Source: DSVZ01 sp037439785 (GTDB lineage Bacteria; Verrucomicrobiota; Verrucomicrobiia; Limisphaerales; J093). From it: a DNA stretch of 64,000 nt. Below, piece after piece: positions 1 to 8,795 of the stretch (its first letter is position 1; each line of letters opens with the position of its first letter). The position numbers and the translations under genes were made by a program. Where the stretch lies: assembly GCA_037439785.1 (NCBI GenBank), contig JBBIVJ010000026.1:1-64000 (forward strand), in the 5' to 3' direction. The notes below the pieces were generated by a model. It was not told the origin of the DNA. It worked only from the letters and a program-made list of their open reading frames with translations, and ran no database searches.

Positions 1-420
1 CCGGCTGCGGGAGTTTGCAGGCGAGACACCTGCACCACACCGGCAGGCCAGTGGCCTGCACTCCCAGGGGGACTGTGGTGCAGCCGTCCCGGCTGCGGGG
101 GTTTGCAGGCGAGGACGCCTGCACCACACCAGCAGGCCAGTGGCTTGCACTCCCAGGGGGACTGTGGTGCAGCCGTCCCGGCTGCGGGAGTTTGCAGGCG
201 AGGACGCCTGCACCACACCGGCAGGCCAGTGGCCTGCACTCCCAGGGGGACTGTGGTGCAGCCGTCCCGGCTGCGGGAGTTTGCAGGCGAGACACCTGCA
301 CCACACCGGCAGGCCAGTGGCCTGCACTCCCAGGGGGACTGTGGTGCAGCCGTCCCGGCTGCGGGAGTTTGCAGGCGAGACGCCTGCACCACACCGGCAG
401 GCCAGTGGCCTGCACCACAA
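1..420. repeat. Tandem array of an 88-89 bp palindromic repeat
   Basis: About 4.7 head-to-tail copies are present; the recurring block CCGGCTGCGG begins at 1, 89, 178, 267 and 355, giving periods of 88, 89, 89 and 88. Each unit carries three nested inverted repeats: GCAGGCG/CGCCTGC (spacer AGGA or shorter), GCAGGCCA/TGGCCTGC (1-nt centre), and GCAGCCG/CGGCTGC around TCC. Copies differ by single bases or a 1-2 bp deletion in the first palindrome. All frames stay open because the repeat lacks stops, so the open frames here are not genes. There are no unique spacers, so it is not a CRISPR array. The array continues beyond the left edge. A related core (TGTGGTGC-GCCG-TCC-CGGC) occurs near 59,102. 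From 421 to 535 I see nothing besides the next gene's leader. Confidence 0.95.
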
Positions 421-535
421 GGAGGGGGTCGAAGGTCGAAAGTCGCAGGGTTGAAGGCCGGTTACCGGAAGCGGTGGAACGCGGCCATCCCGGTTGTCGG
501 CTTGTCCTCGGGCGGGACGAGGGCAGAGTTGCGCG

Positions 536-1651
536 ATGCATGCCCGTTGGTTACTCGGGTTGAGTTGGGCGCTGGGGGCAGGGCCGCCCACCGCTACCGC
601 TTTCACCCTTTTGTCCTGGAATGTCGGCGGCAACGGCGCGACCGATTGGAGCACCAACGCCCCCCAGGTCCGGGCCATCGGCCGCATCCTCACCTGGCGG
701 CAACCGGACGTAATCGTCCTTCAGGAGATTCCCTTCGCCCACACCGGCCAGTTGACCAACTGGGTTCGCGCCTGGCTGCCGTCCCACCACCTGGCCACCA
801 ACTCCGGTACCGACGGCTACCTGCGCAGCGCCGTGCTCAGCCGCTTTCTCGTCCGCCGCAGCGCCAGGTGGCTGGACGGCGCCCCCCTGCGCAACTTCGG
901 CTACGACGGCCCCTTCACCCGTGACCTGTTCGAGGTCGAGCTGGCCGTGCCGGGCTTTGCGCAGCCGGTGCATGTGTTCACCACCCACCTCAAACAGGGC
1001 AGCACCGAAGCGGACCTGCGCCGGCGCGGGGCCGAAGCGGCGGCCATCTCCAACTGGCTGGTCACCGCCTTCCTCCCCACCCACGCCGACCGCGCCTACC
1101 TCCTCACCGGCGACCTTAACGAGGATGTGCTTGCACCACCCGCCGGCTCGCAACGCCCCATCGCCAAACTGGTCAACCCCTCCACCGGCCTGCGTTTGCT
1201 CACCCCGCGCGCGCCCGGTTCGACCAGCGAAAAAACCTGGTCCACCCGCGGGCCGGGGTTGTGGTCCCGACTCGACTACCTGCTGCCCGGCGGCGTGCTC
1301 TTCAGCAACCTGCTGCGCGCCGAAGTAGTCCGCACCGCCACGCTCCAGCCGTTGCCGCCCGGCCTGAATCGGGACGACGAAGTCACCGCCTCCGACCACC
1401 TGCCGCTGTGGGCGGAGTTTGCGCATCCCGACGCCCCGCCGTTCCGGGTGGTTCGCCTCGAGGCCACCGGGGCCGCGCTCGCCCTGGTCTGGGAGGCGGC
1501 GCCGGGCTTCGAGTACATCGTGGAAGTCACCGGCGACTGGCGGGCATGGACGCCGTGGGGGCCGGCCAAGAGCGGCGCGGGTCCGGAGCTGCGCTGGGAA
1601 GGACCGGCCCCGGCCGGACCGGCTTTTTTCCGGGTGCGGCGCTGGCCGTAG
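536..1651 (+). CDS. Exported endonuclease/exonuclease/phosphatase family protein
   Basis: The 371-residue protein begins with a hydrophobic signal-like segment (residues 1-22), followed by the EEP-fold signature: TLLSWNVGGNG near residue 25, DVIVLQE near residue 60, FTTHLK near residue 148, LTGDLNE near residue 190, and ASDHLPLWAEF near residue 285. These supply the usual metal-binding Glu, Asp/Asn and the terminal SDH histidine. The family hydrolyses phosphodiester or phosphate esters; the substrate is not determinable. The last ~75 residues are an extra C-terminal domain ending in FFRVR, a style common in exported Verrucomicrobial proteins. I chose the ATG at 536 over an upstream in-frame start at 494 because it places the signal peptide at the N-terminus. 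It stands alone upstream of a lipoprotein and argB. Confidence 0.8.
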   Translation: MHARWLLGLSWALGAGPPTATAFTLLSWNVGGNGATDWSTNAPQVRAIGRILTWRQPDVIVLQEIPFAHTGQLTNWVRAWLPSHHLATNSGTDGYLRSAVLSRFLVRRSARWLDGAPLRNFGYDGPFTRDLFEVELAVPGFAQPVHVFTTHLKQGSTEADLRRRGAEAAAISNWLVTAFLPTHADRAYLLTGDLNEDVLAPPAGSQRPIAKLVNPSTGLRLLTPRAPGSTSEKTWSTRGPGLWSRLDYLLPGGVLFSNLLRAEVVRTATLQPLPPGLNRDDEVTASDHLPLWAEFAHPDAPPFRVVRLEATGAALALVWEAAPGFEYIVEVTGDWRAWTPWGPAKSGAGPELRWEGPAPAGPAFFRVRRWP

Positions 1652-1778
1652 GCGGCCTGCGGCGACCGGCCGGCCCTGGACGGGAGAGAAACGGTTTGTC
1701 CGGACGACCGGAGCCGGTGCCGGGGTCGGACCACTTGCCAGCCTTGCCGCCTTCGCGGCAAGGGCGCACATTGCAGCC

Positions 1779-2120
1779 ATGCCCTGGTGGGGTGCCTTCA
1801 AGATCACCGGCCGCCTTGGGGCGGGCGGGGGATTGGCCGTGCTGCTGGCGGTGCTTGCCGGCGGGTGCGGGCGTTCGGGGCCGCCGGACCTGGCGCCGGT
1901 CGAGGCCGCCTTCGAGATTGTCACCAACACCAACCGCCACCTGCTGGACCTGGCCCTGCAACAGAGCCGCGCCGGCAACTACACCGGCGCCCTGGCCTCG
2001 CTCGATGCCCTGGAGCGACGCTTCCGCCTGACCCCGGAGCAGGAACTGGCCGTGCAGGTGCTTCGCCGCGATCTCCGCCGGCGGTTGCCGGCCGTCGCCA
2101 CCCCGCCGCGCGGCCCCTGA
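1779..2120 (+). CDS. Small lipoprotein of unknown function
   Basis: This is a 113-residue protein with a hydrophobic N-terminus and a clear lipobox (VLAGGC, Cys near residue 30), so it is probably a lipid-anchored periplasmic protein. The mature part is helical: a stretch around residues 45-95 (LALQQSRAGNYTGALASLDA) looks like one or two TPR-like helices. It ends 46 bases before argB and may be co-transcribed with it. No family is recognised. The ATG at 1779 is chosen because it opens directly on the signal sequence. Confidence 0.65.
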   Translation: MPWWGAFKITGRLGAGGGLAVLLAVLAGGCGRSGPPDLAPVEAAFEIVTNTNRHLLDLALQQSRAGNYTGALASLDALERRFRLTPEQELAVQVLRRDLRRRLPAVATPPRGP

Positions 2121-2166
2121 GCGAACAAAGCGTTGCGTCACCGGCCTGCAGGCCCAGACTGCGGGC

Positions 2167-3042
2167 GTGCACGACCTCATTGCCAAGGCGGCCACGCTGC
2201 TGGAGGCCCTGCCCTACATCCAGCGCTACAGCGGCGCCACCTTTGTGATCAAGTACGGCGGCAGCTTCATGGATTCGCCGGACCCGGCGGTGCGCACGAG
2301 CGTGGCGCGGGACCTGGTCTTCCTCGAGGCGGTCGAAATCAACCCCGTGGTCGTGCACGGCGGCGGCAAGGCCATCACCCGGGCCATGCAACAGGCCGGC
2401 CTGCAGCCGCGCTTTGTCCAGGGCCAGCGCGTGACCGACGCCGCCACCGTGGCCATCGTGGACCGCGTCCTCTCGCGCGAGATCAACCCGGAGATCGTCG
2501 GGATGATTCAGTCCCTCGGCGGCCAGGCACAGGGCTTTGCCGGTCCGGACATCTTCCGCTGCCGTCCCGCGCGGGTGACCGGTCCGGACGGCGCACCGCT
2601 GGACCTGGGCCGGGTGGGAGAGGTCACCGGCGTCCACACCGCGCCGCTGCTGGAGTGCATCGCCCGCGGCATCACTCCCGTCATCAGCCCCACTGCCCGC
2701 GGGGAAGATGGCCAGATTTACAACTGCAACGCCGACGTCGCCGCCGCCCGGGCCGCCATCGCCCTGCACGCCCGCCGCCTGGTGTTCATGAGCGACGTGC
2801 CCGGGCTGCTGCGCGACCCGCGCGACCCCGCCACCCTCATCCCCCACCTGCGAGCGGACGAAGTGGCCGCGCTCAAGCAGGCCGGCGTGGTGGACCAGGG
2901 CATGATCCCGAAAGTGGACAGCGCCGTCGCCGCGCTCCGTGCCGGTGTGGAGAAGGTGTCGCTGGTGGACGGCCGGGTACCCCACGCGGTGCTGCTGGAA
3001 ATCTTCACCGACGCCGGGGTGGGCACCGAGGTGGTCCTGTGA
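2167..3042 (+). CDS. argB: Acetylglutamate kinase
   Basis: ArgB phosphorylates N-acetylglutamate in the second step of arginine biosynthesis in the cytoplasm. The 291-residue length is normal. Motifs include the nucleotide-binding FVIKYGGSFM near residue 26, VVHGGGKAI near residue 60, the substrate loop around RFVQGQRVTD, YNCNADVAAA near residue 183 and MSDVPGLLRD near residue 208. The likely start is a GTG at 2167. No other arginine gene is adjacent, so the pathway is scattered. The tyrosine/helix N-terminal extension typical of arginine-feedback-sensitive enzymes is partly present (LIAKAATLLEALPYIQRY). Confidence 0.93.
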   Translation: MHDLIAKAATLLEALPYIQRYSGATFVIKYGGSFMDSPDPAVRTSVARDLVFLEAVEINPVVVHGGGKAITRAMQQAGLQPRFVQGQRVTDAATVAIVDRVLSREINPEIVGMIQSLGGQAQGFAGPDIFRCRPARVTGPDGAPLDLGRVGEVTGVHTAPLLECIARGITPVISPTARGEDGQIYNCNADVAAARAAIALHARRLVFMSDVPGLLRDPRDPATLIPHLRADEVAALKQAGVVDQGMIPKVDSAVAALRAGVEKVSLVDGRVPHAVLLEIFTDAGVGTEVVL

Positions 3043-3553
3043 GGCACAGACCGGGCAGGTGAAGCGGCCGCGTAGTCGGCTGGCCGGCAAGGGTGGAACG
3101 GGCACCCGTTCCAGCCGGGACTGCGAGGGCGCGGGTCCCTTCCCGATGCGGTCCCGGCCAGACGCGGTCCCTCCCGTGGGAGGGTCGGCGTCCCCGCCGA
3201 CCCGGCCGGCTTCTTCTCCAAGCCCTGCACTACGACCCCCTGGGGGTAGCGCAGGCGGGCAGCCTGCCGTATCGCCGATTGCCCATCGGCGAAGGGGGCT
3301 TGTGGTCGGGAACGACCAGGCGGGGAAATCCGAAAACCGGCGTGGCTGCCTCGTCGCCCCATCTTCGGGGCAGCTCACTGGCTCTGTTCCGCACAACCAT
3401 TCCTCTGACTTCCGATTGCTGACTTCTGGCTCCTGGCCCTGACTTCTCGTTTCCCTCACCGCACCTCCGCCTTCGATCCCCCCAACAAGACGGGGGACGA
3501 CGCACGCACGTCGTCCCCCGTCCGGGGTTGCAGAGGTTCGGGGTTGTAGTGTG
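3043..3553. repeat. Intergenic tract of short palindromes
   Basis: No gene is visible in these ~510 bases between the ends of argB and a converging oxidoreductase gene. The tract holds consecutive perfect short inverted repeats: TGGAACGGG/CCCGTTCCA with a 2-nt loop near 3094-3113; CCCTCCC/GGGAGGG near 3170-3185; GGTCGGCG/CGCCGACC immediately after; and TCGCCGAT/ATCGGCGA with a 5-nt loop near 3270-3292. None has a U-tract, so these are not classic terminators. A near-identical block (CTGCCGTATCGCCGAT) recurs near 42,817, indicating a dispersed intergenic repeat family. A CTGACTTC-rich stretch follows near 3406-3445. Confidence 0.75.
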
Positions 3554-4759
3554 TCAGATTTTCGGCGGCAGGGGGGTCCAGGCACCCTTGTTGGCGCTGG
3601 ATTCCAGGCAGGTCTTGAGGAAGGCCATGCCCATCCAGCCGTCTTCGACGTTGGCGTACTTGGTCCCGTCGCACTGGAACGGCTGGCCGGCCTGGTACTT
3701 CCGCACGTCCGCCTCGAAGCAGCGGTGCAGCCGCGCGAAGGCATCGTGGAAGGCCTCGGGGTGGCCGGAGGGGATGGTCGGTTCCTCCATCAGGCCGGGC
3801 ATGACCTTGTCAATTTCCTCCCTGGCCGGGAGGAAGCCGTCGCCCGGGGTGACGGCGCCGCGGTAGTACACACGGTCGGGCTGGCCCAGCAGCTTGATGG
3901 TCACAGATTCGGGGTCTTCCTGGCGCCAGACGAGGGTGCCCTTGGTGCCGCAGACTTCCAGGCCCAGGTCGTTGAGGTGGCCGATGCTGATCTGGGAAGC
4001 CCGGACCAGCGCACGGCCGCCGTTGCTCAGGTGGCAGTAGGCGGTGAAGTGGTCATCAATCGGCCGGCCTTTGACGAAGATTTCCAGGTTGGCCGAGACC
4101 TCGGTGACCTCGAGCCCCGTGACGTAGCGGAGCTGCATGAGGGCGTGGGTGCCGATGTCCCCGCCGCAGCCGGAGCCGCCGGCGCGTTTGGGGTCCACCC
4201 TCCAGGAGGCCTGTTGTTGGCCGGTGTCCTCGAGTTTGGTGGCCAGCCAGCCCTGCAGGTAGTAGCTGTCCACCCAGCGGATGTCGCCCAGCAGGCCGGC
4301 GCGCACGATGTAGCGGCTGAACCGGCTGGTCCAGTGACCGAGGTAGGTGTGGGCCACACCGAAGGGGATGTTCTTTTCGCGGACCTTGCGGACCAGTTGC
4401 CCGGCCTCCTCGAGCGTGACGGTGAGGGGTTTTTCACAGAAGACCGGTATGCCGGCCTCCAGGGCCTTCATGGCCGGATCGAAATGGACGTGGTTGGGGG
4501 TCACGATCAGGATGTAGTCCAACCGCTGCTCCGGCGGCAGGTTGGCCTGGTCGTGGATCATCTCGGTGTAGGAACCGTAGCCCTGGATCGGGTAGGGCCA
4601 GTTGGCCGCTTCTTCGAGGGCGATCTTCGCGTCCGGGAACAACGCCCCGGCCACCACCCGGCGGGTGCCGTCGAAGTGGATGGCGCGTTGATGGGGGTGG
4701 ACGATGAAGGCGCCCTTGCCGCCCCCGACAAGGCCGACGTTCAGAGGTCTGGGAGACAT
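3554..4759 (-). CDS. Gfo/Idh/MocA family oxidoreductase
   Basis: This is a 401-residue cytoplasmic dehydrogenase-like protein without a signal peptide. An N-terminal Rossmann fold is shown by VGLVGGGKGAF (residues ~8-18), TPNHVH near residue 86, and the family hallmark CEKPLT near residue 108, whose Lys is catalytic in the family. The C-terminal half has the Gfo/Idh alpha/beta sheet domain, with GGDIGTHALMQL near residue 198. Members oxidise or epimerise sugars and inositols using NAD(P); the substrate cannot be told. It is transcribed divergently from the second oxidoreductase at 5215, with a 455-bp gap. Confidence 0.88.
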   Translation of the reverse strand: MSPRPLNVGLVGGGKGAFIVHPHQRAIHFDGTRRVVAGALFPDAKIALEEAANWPYPIQGYGSYTEMIHDQANLPPEQRLDYILIVTPNHVHFDPAMKALEAGIPVFCEKPLTVTLEEAGQLVRKVREKNIPFGVAHTYLGHWTSRFSRYIVRAGLLGDIRWVDSYYLQGWLATKLEDTGQQQASWRVDPKRAGGSGCGGDIGTHALMQLRYVTGLEVTEVSANLEIFVKGRPIDDHFTAYCHLSNGGRALVRASQISIGHLNDLGLEVCGTKGTLVWRQEDPESVTIKLLGQPDRVYYRGAVTPGDGFLPAREEIDKVMPGLMEEPTIPSGHPEAFHDAFARLHRCFEADVRKYQAGQPFQCDGTKYANVEDGWMGMAFLKTCLESSANKGAWTPLPPKI

Positions 4760-5214
4760 AGGTTTCGAGGTGTTGTCAGGTTACCATTTTGGTGTGCCCG
4801 CGGTGGCCGCAAACTCCAACGGCTTGCGGCGCAACGGGCGGACTGTGAGCGCCCAAGGTAAACACCCCCGCCGCTCCGGCAAGGCTTTTGTCGCGCCCCC
4901 CTCGACTTGTTCGGGTTGCCCCGGTGCTCTGCTCGGGCCAGAAAGCCAGCACGGGCCGGATCGCGGAGCGCACCGGCCCCGTCCCGGCCGCGGTTGCGCG
5001 CTGGCTGAATCAGGCGCGGTGCGGAAAAAGGACTTGTCCGCCGCGGGGCGCCCCGGCAGAACTGGGGAGCCGCCATGGGAACGCTGTTGAACATCGGCCT
5101 GGTGTCGGGCGTCAGTGGCGCGTGCCGGCCAAGTGAAAACCCATCGCCCGCCCGGTCTCCGGCAGGCCGTGGCGGGATGCCGCAACGAGGCGGCAACTGA
5201 GTTGGAGTGAGTCC
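4760..5214. other. Divergent intergenic region between two oxidoreductase genes
   Basis: This 455-base region separates two genes reading outward and must contain both promoters. I see no convincing coding sequence, and no -35/-10 pair clear enough to annotate in this GC-rich DNA. A GGAG about 10 bases before the ATG at 5215 serves as the ribosome binding site of the downstream gene. Confidence 0.5.
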
Positions 5215-6597
5215 ATGAATACATTGACCCGTCGTCAGTTTCTGAGCCGCACCTCCGCGGCGGTCGGAACCGCCGCGCTGGCCCTGCCCTTTGTGGGCCG
5301 GGTGCTGGGCGCCAACGAGCGCATCCACATCGCCTGCATCGGCGTGGGCGGGAAGGGGGACAGCGACTGCAGCGACGCCGCCCGGTCCGGCGGCAACATC
5401 GTGGCCCTCTGCGATGTGGACCAGACCACGCTGGCCAAAAAGGCCAAGCAGTTCCCCAACGCCAAACAATACACCGACTTCCGCAAGCTGCTGGACGAGA
5501 TGGGCGGGAGCATTGACGCGGTGACCGTCTCGACCCCCGACCACACCCACGGCGTGGCCACCATCCGCGCCTTGAAAATGGGCAAACACGCCTTCGTGCA
5601 GAAGCCGCTGGTTCAGACCGTGGCCGAGGCCCGCATGGTCCGCCAACTGGCCAAGGAAAAGAAACTGGCCACCCAGATGGGCAACCAGGGCAGCGCCGAG
5701 CCCGGCCTGCGCCGCGCCGTCGAGGTCATCCAGGCCGGCGTCATCGGCAAGCCGCTCGAACTCCACGTCTGGTCCAACCGCCCCATCTGGCCCCAGGGGT
5801 TGGAGCGCCCCGCCGGCCAGGACCCCGTGCCGGACACCCTCAACTGGGATGCCTGGATCGGCCCCGCCCCCATGCGCCCGTACAAGAAGGGCGTGTACCA
5901 TACCTTTGCCTGGCGCGGCTGGTTTGACTTCGGCACCGGCGCCCTGGGCGACATGGCCTGCCACACCGTCAACATGCCCTTCCGCGCCCTCAAGCTGGGT
6001 TACCCCAACGTGGTCGAGTACGAGCTGGGCTCCCGCTACTACCCGGAGACCTTCCCCAAGACCACCCGCATCCGCTTCGAGTTCCCCGAGCGCGACGGCC
6101 TGCCGCCGCTCAAGTTCTGGTGGTACGACGGCAACCCCAACGACCCCCTCAAGCCCCTCCGGCCCGAAGCCGAGAAGGTCAGGGAAATCATCGCCACCCA
6201 GGGCAACCTCCCCGGCAGCGGCGCGCTGATCATCGGGGAAAAGGGCAAGCTCTTCTCGCCCGACGACTACGGCGCCCAGTTCTACATCGCCCTCAAGGGC
6301 GAGGAGGAGTTCAAGGCCGGCAACCAGCATGAGGCCTGCAAGAACGTGCCCCAGAGCATCCCCCGCTCCCCCGGCCACATGGAGGAATGGTTCCGCATGA
6401 TACGCGAGGGCACCCCGGCCTACTCGAACTTCGACATCGCCGCCTACCTCACCGAGATCATCCTGCTCGGCTGCGTGGCCCTGCGCGTGGGCGAGGGCCG
6501 CCGCATGGAATGGGACGGCCCGAACATGCGCTCGCCCAACGTGCCCGAGGCGGCCCAGTACGTCAGCCGCCAGAATCGTCAGGGTTGGGAGGCCTGA
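5215..6597 (+). CDS. Tat-exported Gfo/Idh/MocA family oxidoreductase
   Basis: The 460-residue protein begins with a twin-arginine signal (TRRQFLSRTSAAVG, residues 4-17) and a hydrophobic segment ending near residue 33, so it is exported folded with its nucleotide cofactor. The Rossmann motif IACIGVGGKGDSD follows, then VSTPDHTHG near residue 102 and the catalytic-type motif FVQKPL near residue 126 (Gln in place of the usual Glu of EKP). The C-terminal domain extends to residue 450. Exported paralogs of this kind are very abundant in Verrucomicrobiota and Planctomycetota and are thought to act on sugars. A strong terminator follows 25 bases downstream, so it is monocistronic. Confidence 0.9.
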   Translation: MNTLTRRQFLSRTSAAVGTAALALPFVGRVLGANERIHIACIGVGGKGDSDCSDAARSGGNIVALCDVDQTTLAKKAKQFPNAKQYTDFRKLLDEMGGSIDAVTVSTPDHTHGVATIRALKMGKHAFVQKPLVQTVAEARMVRQLAKEKKLATQMGNQGSAEPGLRRAVEVIQAGVIGKPLELHVWSNRPIWPQGLERPAGQDPVPDTLNWDAWIGPAPMRPYKKGVYHTFAWRGWFDFGTGALGDMACHTVNMPFRALKLGYPNVVEYELGSRYYPETFPKTTRIRFEFPERDGLPPLKFWWYDGNPNDPLKPLRPEAEKVREIIATQGNLPGSGALIIGEKGKLFSPDDYGAQFYIALKGEEEFKAGNQHEACKNVPQSIPRSPGHMEEWFRMIREGTPAYSNFDIAAYLTEIILLGCVALRVGEGRRMEWDGPNMRSPNVPEAAQYVSRQNRQGWEA

Positions 6598-6621
6598 GTC
6601 CGCTCCTCCCCACCGATTCCC

Positions 6622-6655
6622 CGGCGCCGGTGTCCTGGCCGGCGCCGCTTTTTTT
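6622..6655 (+). terminator. Rho-independent terminator of the oxidoreductase gene
   Basis: There is a perfect 9-bp GC stem (CGGCGCCGG at 6622-6630, CCGGCGCCG at 6639-6647) with an 8-nt loop, followed by C and seven T residues (6649-6655). It sits 25 bases after the stop codon at 6597. Confidence 0.92.
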
Positions 6656-6702
6656 CGCCCGGCCCCTTGCCGATTCCACCCCCCGCGTGAATGGTTTGGA
6701 CC

Positions 6703-7209
6703 ATGACGCTCTACCTCCTGCGCCACGGCATCGCCGAGCCCGCCGGCCACGGGGACCCCGCGCGCGACCCCCACCGGGCCCTGACCCCCGAAGGCCGGCG
6801 CCGCATCCGCGAAATCGCCCGCGGCCTCCGGCGGCTGGGCGTGGCGCCCGACCTCCTCCTCACCAGCCCCCTGGTGCGCGCCCGCCAAACCGCCGAGCTG
6901 GTGGCCGAGGCGCTGGACCGGGCCGACGCCCTGGAAGAAACCCCGCATCTGGGCGTGCCGCCGGATTCCCCGGCCCTGGTACGCGAACTCAACCACCGAC
7001 GGCCGCGACCGACCTCGATCCTGCTGGTCGGTCACGAACCGCACCTGAGCGAATTCACCGGCTGGCTCATCGCCGGCAAGGCCGGTGCCGGGCTGGTCTT
7101 CAAAAAAGGCGGTCTGGCCCGGCTGGACGTCCCAACCCTCCTGGCCGGAGGCCGGTGTGCCCGGCTGGAATGGCTGTTGCCGCCGCAGGTGTTGCGGCGC
7201 TTGAATTGA
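6703..7209 (+). CDS. sixA: Phosphohistidine phosphatase, SixA-like
   Basis: This is a 168-residue histidine phosphatase superfamily protein. The phosphate-accepting histidine is in LLRHG (residues 5-9), with ARQTAELVAEAL near residue 64, and the second catalytic histidine in VGHEPHLSEF near residue 108. SixA proteins remove phosphate from histidine phosphotransfer domains or from phosphotransferase proteins. The length fits SixA (about 160) rather than phosphoglycerate mutase. The start at 6703 (MTLYLL) is preferred over an ATG four codons upstream because beta-strand 1 normally begins directly. A lipoprotein gene follows after 18 bases. Confidence 0.82.
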   Translation: MTLYLLRHGIAEPAGHGDPARDPHRALTPEGRRRIREIARGLRRLGVAPDLLLTSPLVRARQTAELVAEALDRADALEETPHLGVPPDSPALVRELNHRRPRPTSILLVGHEPHLSEFTGWLIAGKAGAGLVFKKGGLARLDVPTLLAGGRCARLEWLLPPQVLRRLN

Positions 7210-7227
7210 GCGCGAGAGTTTCCACCC

Positions 7228-7653
7228 ATGAACCGACTCCCACTGCTCCGGGGCACGCTGCCGCTGGCGGTCGCCCTGCTGGCCGCCGGTTGCAGTTACT
7301 ACCACTCCCACACCATCACCTACCTGGGCGCCCCGCGGCCGGCCCCAACCGAGCCCGCGCGGGTTGAAATCCTGCACCGGCCACCGGAACGACCCCATGA
7401 CCGGCTGGGCGAGATTGTGGTGGACGCCTCGCTCTCCCCGCCGCCGGACGCCCGCAAGCTCGAGGAACGCTTCCGCCGCGAGGCCGCCAGGCTCGGGGCG
7501 GACGCGGTCTTCATCGTGCATGACCGCGCCGAAACCACCGGCTGGTGGGTCAGCGGCCCGTGGTGGGGAGCCACCGTTTCGCCCACCCGGTCCCGCCTCC
7601 TTGTGGGCGTCGCCATCAAATACCAGCAACCCAGCCCGGCTGCCGCGCCCTGA
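7228..7653 (+). CDS. Small outer-envelope lipoprotein
   Basis: This 141-residue protein has a signal peptide and lipobox (LLAAGC, Cys near residue 22). The mature part has a conserved-looking core (RLGEIVVDASLSPPP, then an amphipathic helix with KLEERFRREAARLGADAV) and a Trp-rich loop. The pattern resembles small YbjQ/DUF4156-like envelope proteins that sense or bind metals, but the match is too loose to name. It is transcribed with sixA and lies 35 bases before the recombinase gene. Confidence 0.7.
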   Translation: MNRLPLLRGTLPLAVALLAAGCSYYHSHTITYLGAPRPAPTEPARVEILHRPPERPHDRLGEIVVDASLSPPPDARKLEERFRREAARLGADAVFIVHDRAETTGWWVSGPWWGATVSPTRSRLLVGVAIKYQQPSPAAAP

Positions 7654-7688
7654 CCCCCGCCACCGCTGCTGAATCGAGGTCGAAAGCC

Positions 7689-8735
7689 GTGGCCCGGAAC
7701 AGCCGCCACCCACCTGCGCAGTCGCCCCCGGGCGCGCCGGCCGGCGAAGCCGACGCCCCCGAGCCGCCGGATCCCTCCGTGGCGGCGTTTCTCCAACATC
7801 TGGCCACCGAACGCGCCGCCTCGCCGCACACCAGCCGCAATTACGCCCAGGCCCTCCGCGAGTTCACCGCCTGGCATCAGGCCGAGCGCGGCACGCTGCC
7901 GCCGTGGCGGGAGCTGGACCGCGACGCCTTCCGGGCCTACCTGCGCAGCCTGGGCCGCCGCAACCTCGGCCGCGCCGCCGTCCAGGTCCGCTTCAGTGCC
8001 CTGCGGACCTTTTACCGCTTCCTGGTCCGTCGCGGCGTGGTGGTGCAAAGCCCCGTCCGCGACCTGCCCTTGCCCCGCGGCCCGCGCCGCCTGCCGCTGT
8101 TCCTGACCCCCGAGCAGACCCGCCACCTGCTCACCGCCCCGTTGCGCCAGCTCGAACAGCGGCGCGCGGCCGGGGAAACCCTTTCTCCGGCCACCGAGGC
8201 GAGGCTTTGGCGCGACGCCGCGCTGCTGGAAATGATCTACTCCTGCGGGCTGCGCATCAGCGAGGTCTGCGGCCTGCGGGTCGAGGACGTGCACTTTGGG
8301 GAACAACTGGTGCGGGTGCGCGGCAAGGGACGCAAGGAACGGCTGGTGCCGGTCGGCGCACCGGCCCTCGAGGCCCTGCGGGCCTGCTGGGAACGGTTGA
8401 CGCCCCCGCCGGGCCCCGGCAAGCCGGTGTTTCCGCGGCGGGCCGGCTCGGCCCATCCCCTGACGCCCCGCCTGGTCCAGCTCCGCCTCAAACAACACCT
8501 GGCCGACGCGGGCCTGGACCCCGCCCTCACCCCCCACAAGCTGCGTCACAGCTTCGCCACCCACCTGCTGGATGCCGGCGCCGACCTGTGCAGTGTGCAG
8601 GAACTGCTGGGGCACGCCCACCTGGCCACCACCCAGGTGTACACCCACCTCACCACCGAACGGCTCAAGCGGGTCTATGACGCGGCCCACCCGCGGGCCA
8701 GGGCCGCCGAGCCACCGGCGCCGCCGTCGCCGTGA
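7689..8735 (+). CDS. xerC: Tyrosine recombinase XerC/XerD
   Basis: This 348-residue site-specific recombinase resolves chromosome dimers at dif. The N-terminal SAM-like DNA-binding domain covers residues ~30-120 and the catalytic domain 135-335. The full active site is visible: Arg in SCGLRISEV (R189), Lys in RGKGRKERL (K213), HKLR (H283, R286), LGHAH (H309) and the nucleophile in QVYTHL (Y318). The start is a GTG at 7689, preceded by a GAGG about 10 bases upstream. An insert near residues 152-172, before the catalytic Arg helix, is slightly longer than usual. Whether it is XerC or XerD cannot be told from one copy. No integrase-type att or mobile cargo surrounds it. Confidence 0.88.
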   Translation: MARNSRHPPAQSPPGAPAGEADAPEPPDPSVAAFLQHLATERAASPHTSRNYAQALREFTAWHQAERGTLPPWRELDRDAFRAYLRSLGRRNLGRAAVQVRFSALRTFYRFLVRRGVVVQSPVRDLPLPRGPRRLPLFLTPEQTRHLLTAPLRQLEQRRAAGETLSPATEARLWRDAALLEMIYSCGLRISEVCGLRVEDVHFGEQLVRVRGKGRKERLVPVGAPALEALRACWERLTPPPGPGKPVFPRRAGSAHPLTPRLVQLRLKQHLADAGLDPALTPHKLRHSFATHLLDAGADLCSVQELLGHAHLATTQVYTHLTTERLKRVYDAAHPRARAAEPPAPPSP

Positions 8736-8795
8736 AAGCCGGAGGGCGGGTCTCGGCGCGACCGGCACGGCCCCCTTTCCTTTGCCGGCGGAGGT

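Noticed and set aside
1..420. CRISPR array
   Set aside because: Units of 88-89 bp are contiguous and near-identical with no unique spacers, and no cas genes are seen.
15..924. Genes within the tandem repeat array
   Set aside because: All frames are open only because the repeat unit lacks stop codons; the translations are periodic and match no domain.
4741..7713. A ~990-codon open frame on the minus strand
   Set aside because: It lies antisense to the clearly real oxidoreductase and sixA genes; its translation is Gly/Pro/Arg-rich without domains, as expected of GC-rich shadow frames.
7689..8735. Integrase of a genomic island
   Set aside because: Length, domain layout and setting fit chromosomal XerC/D; no flanking direct repeats, tRNA target or mobile genes are nearby.
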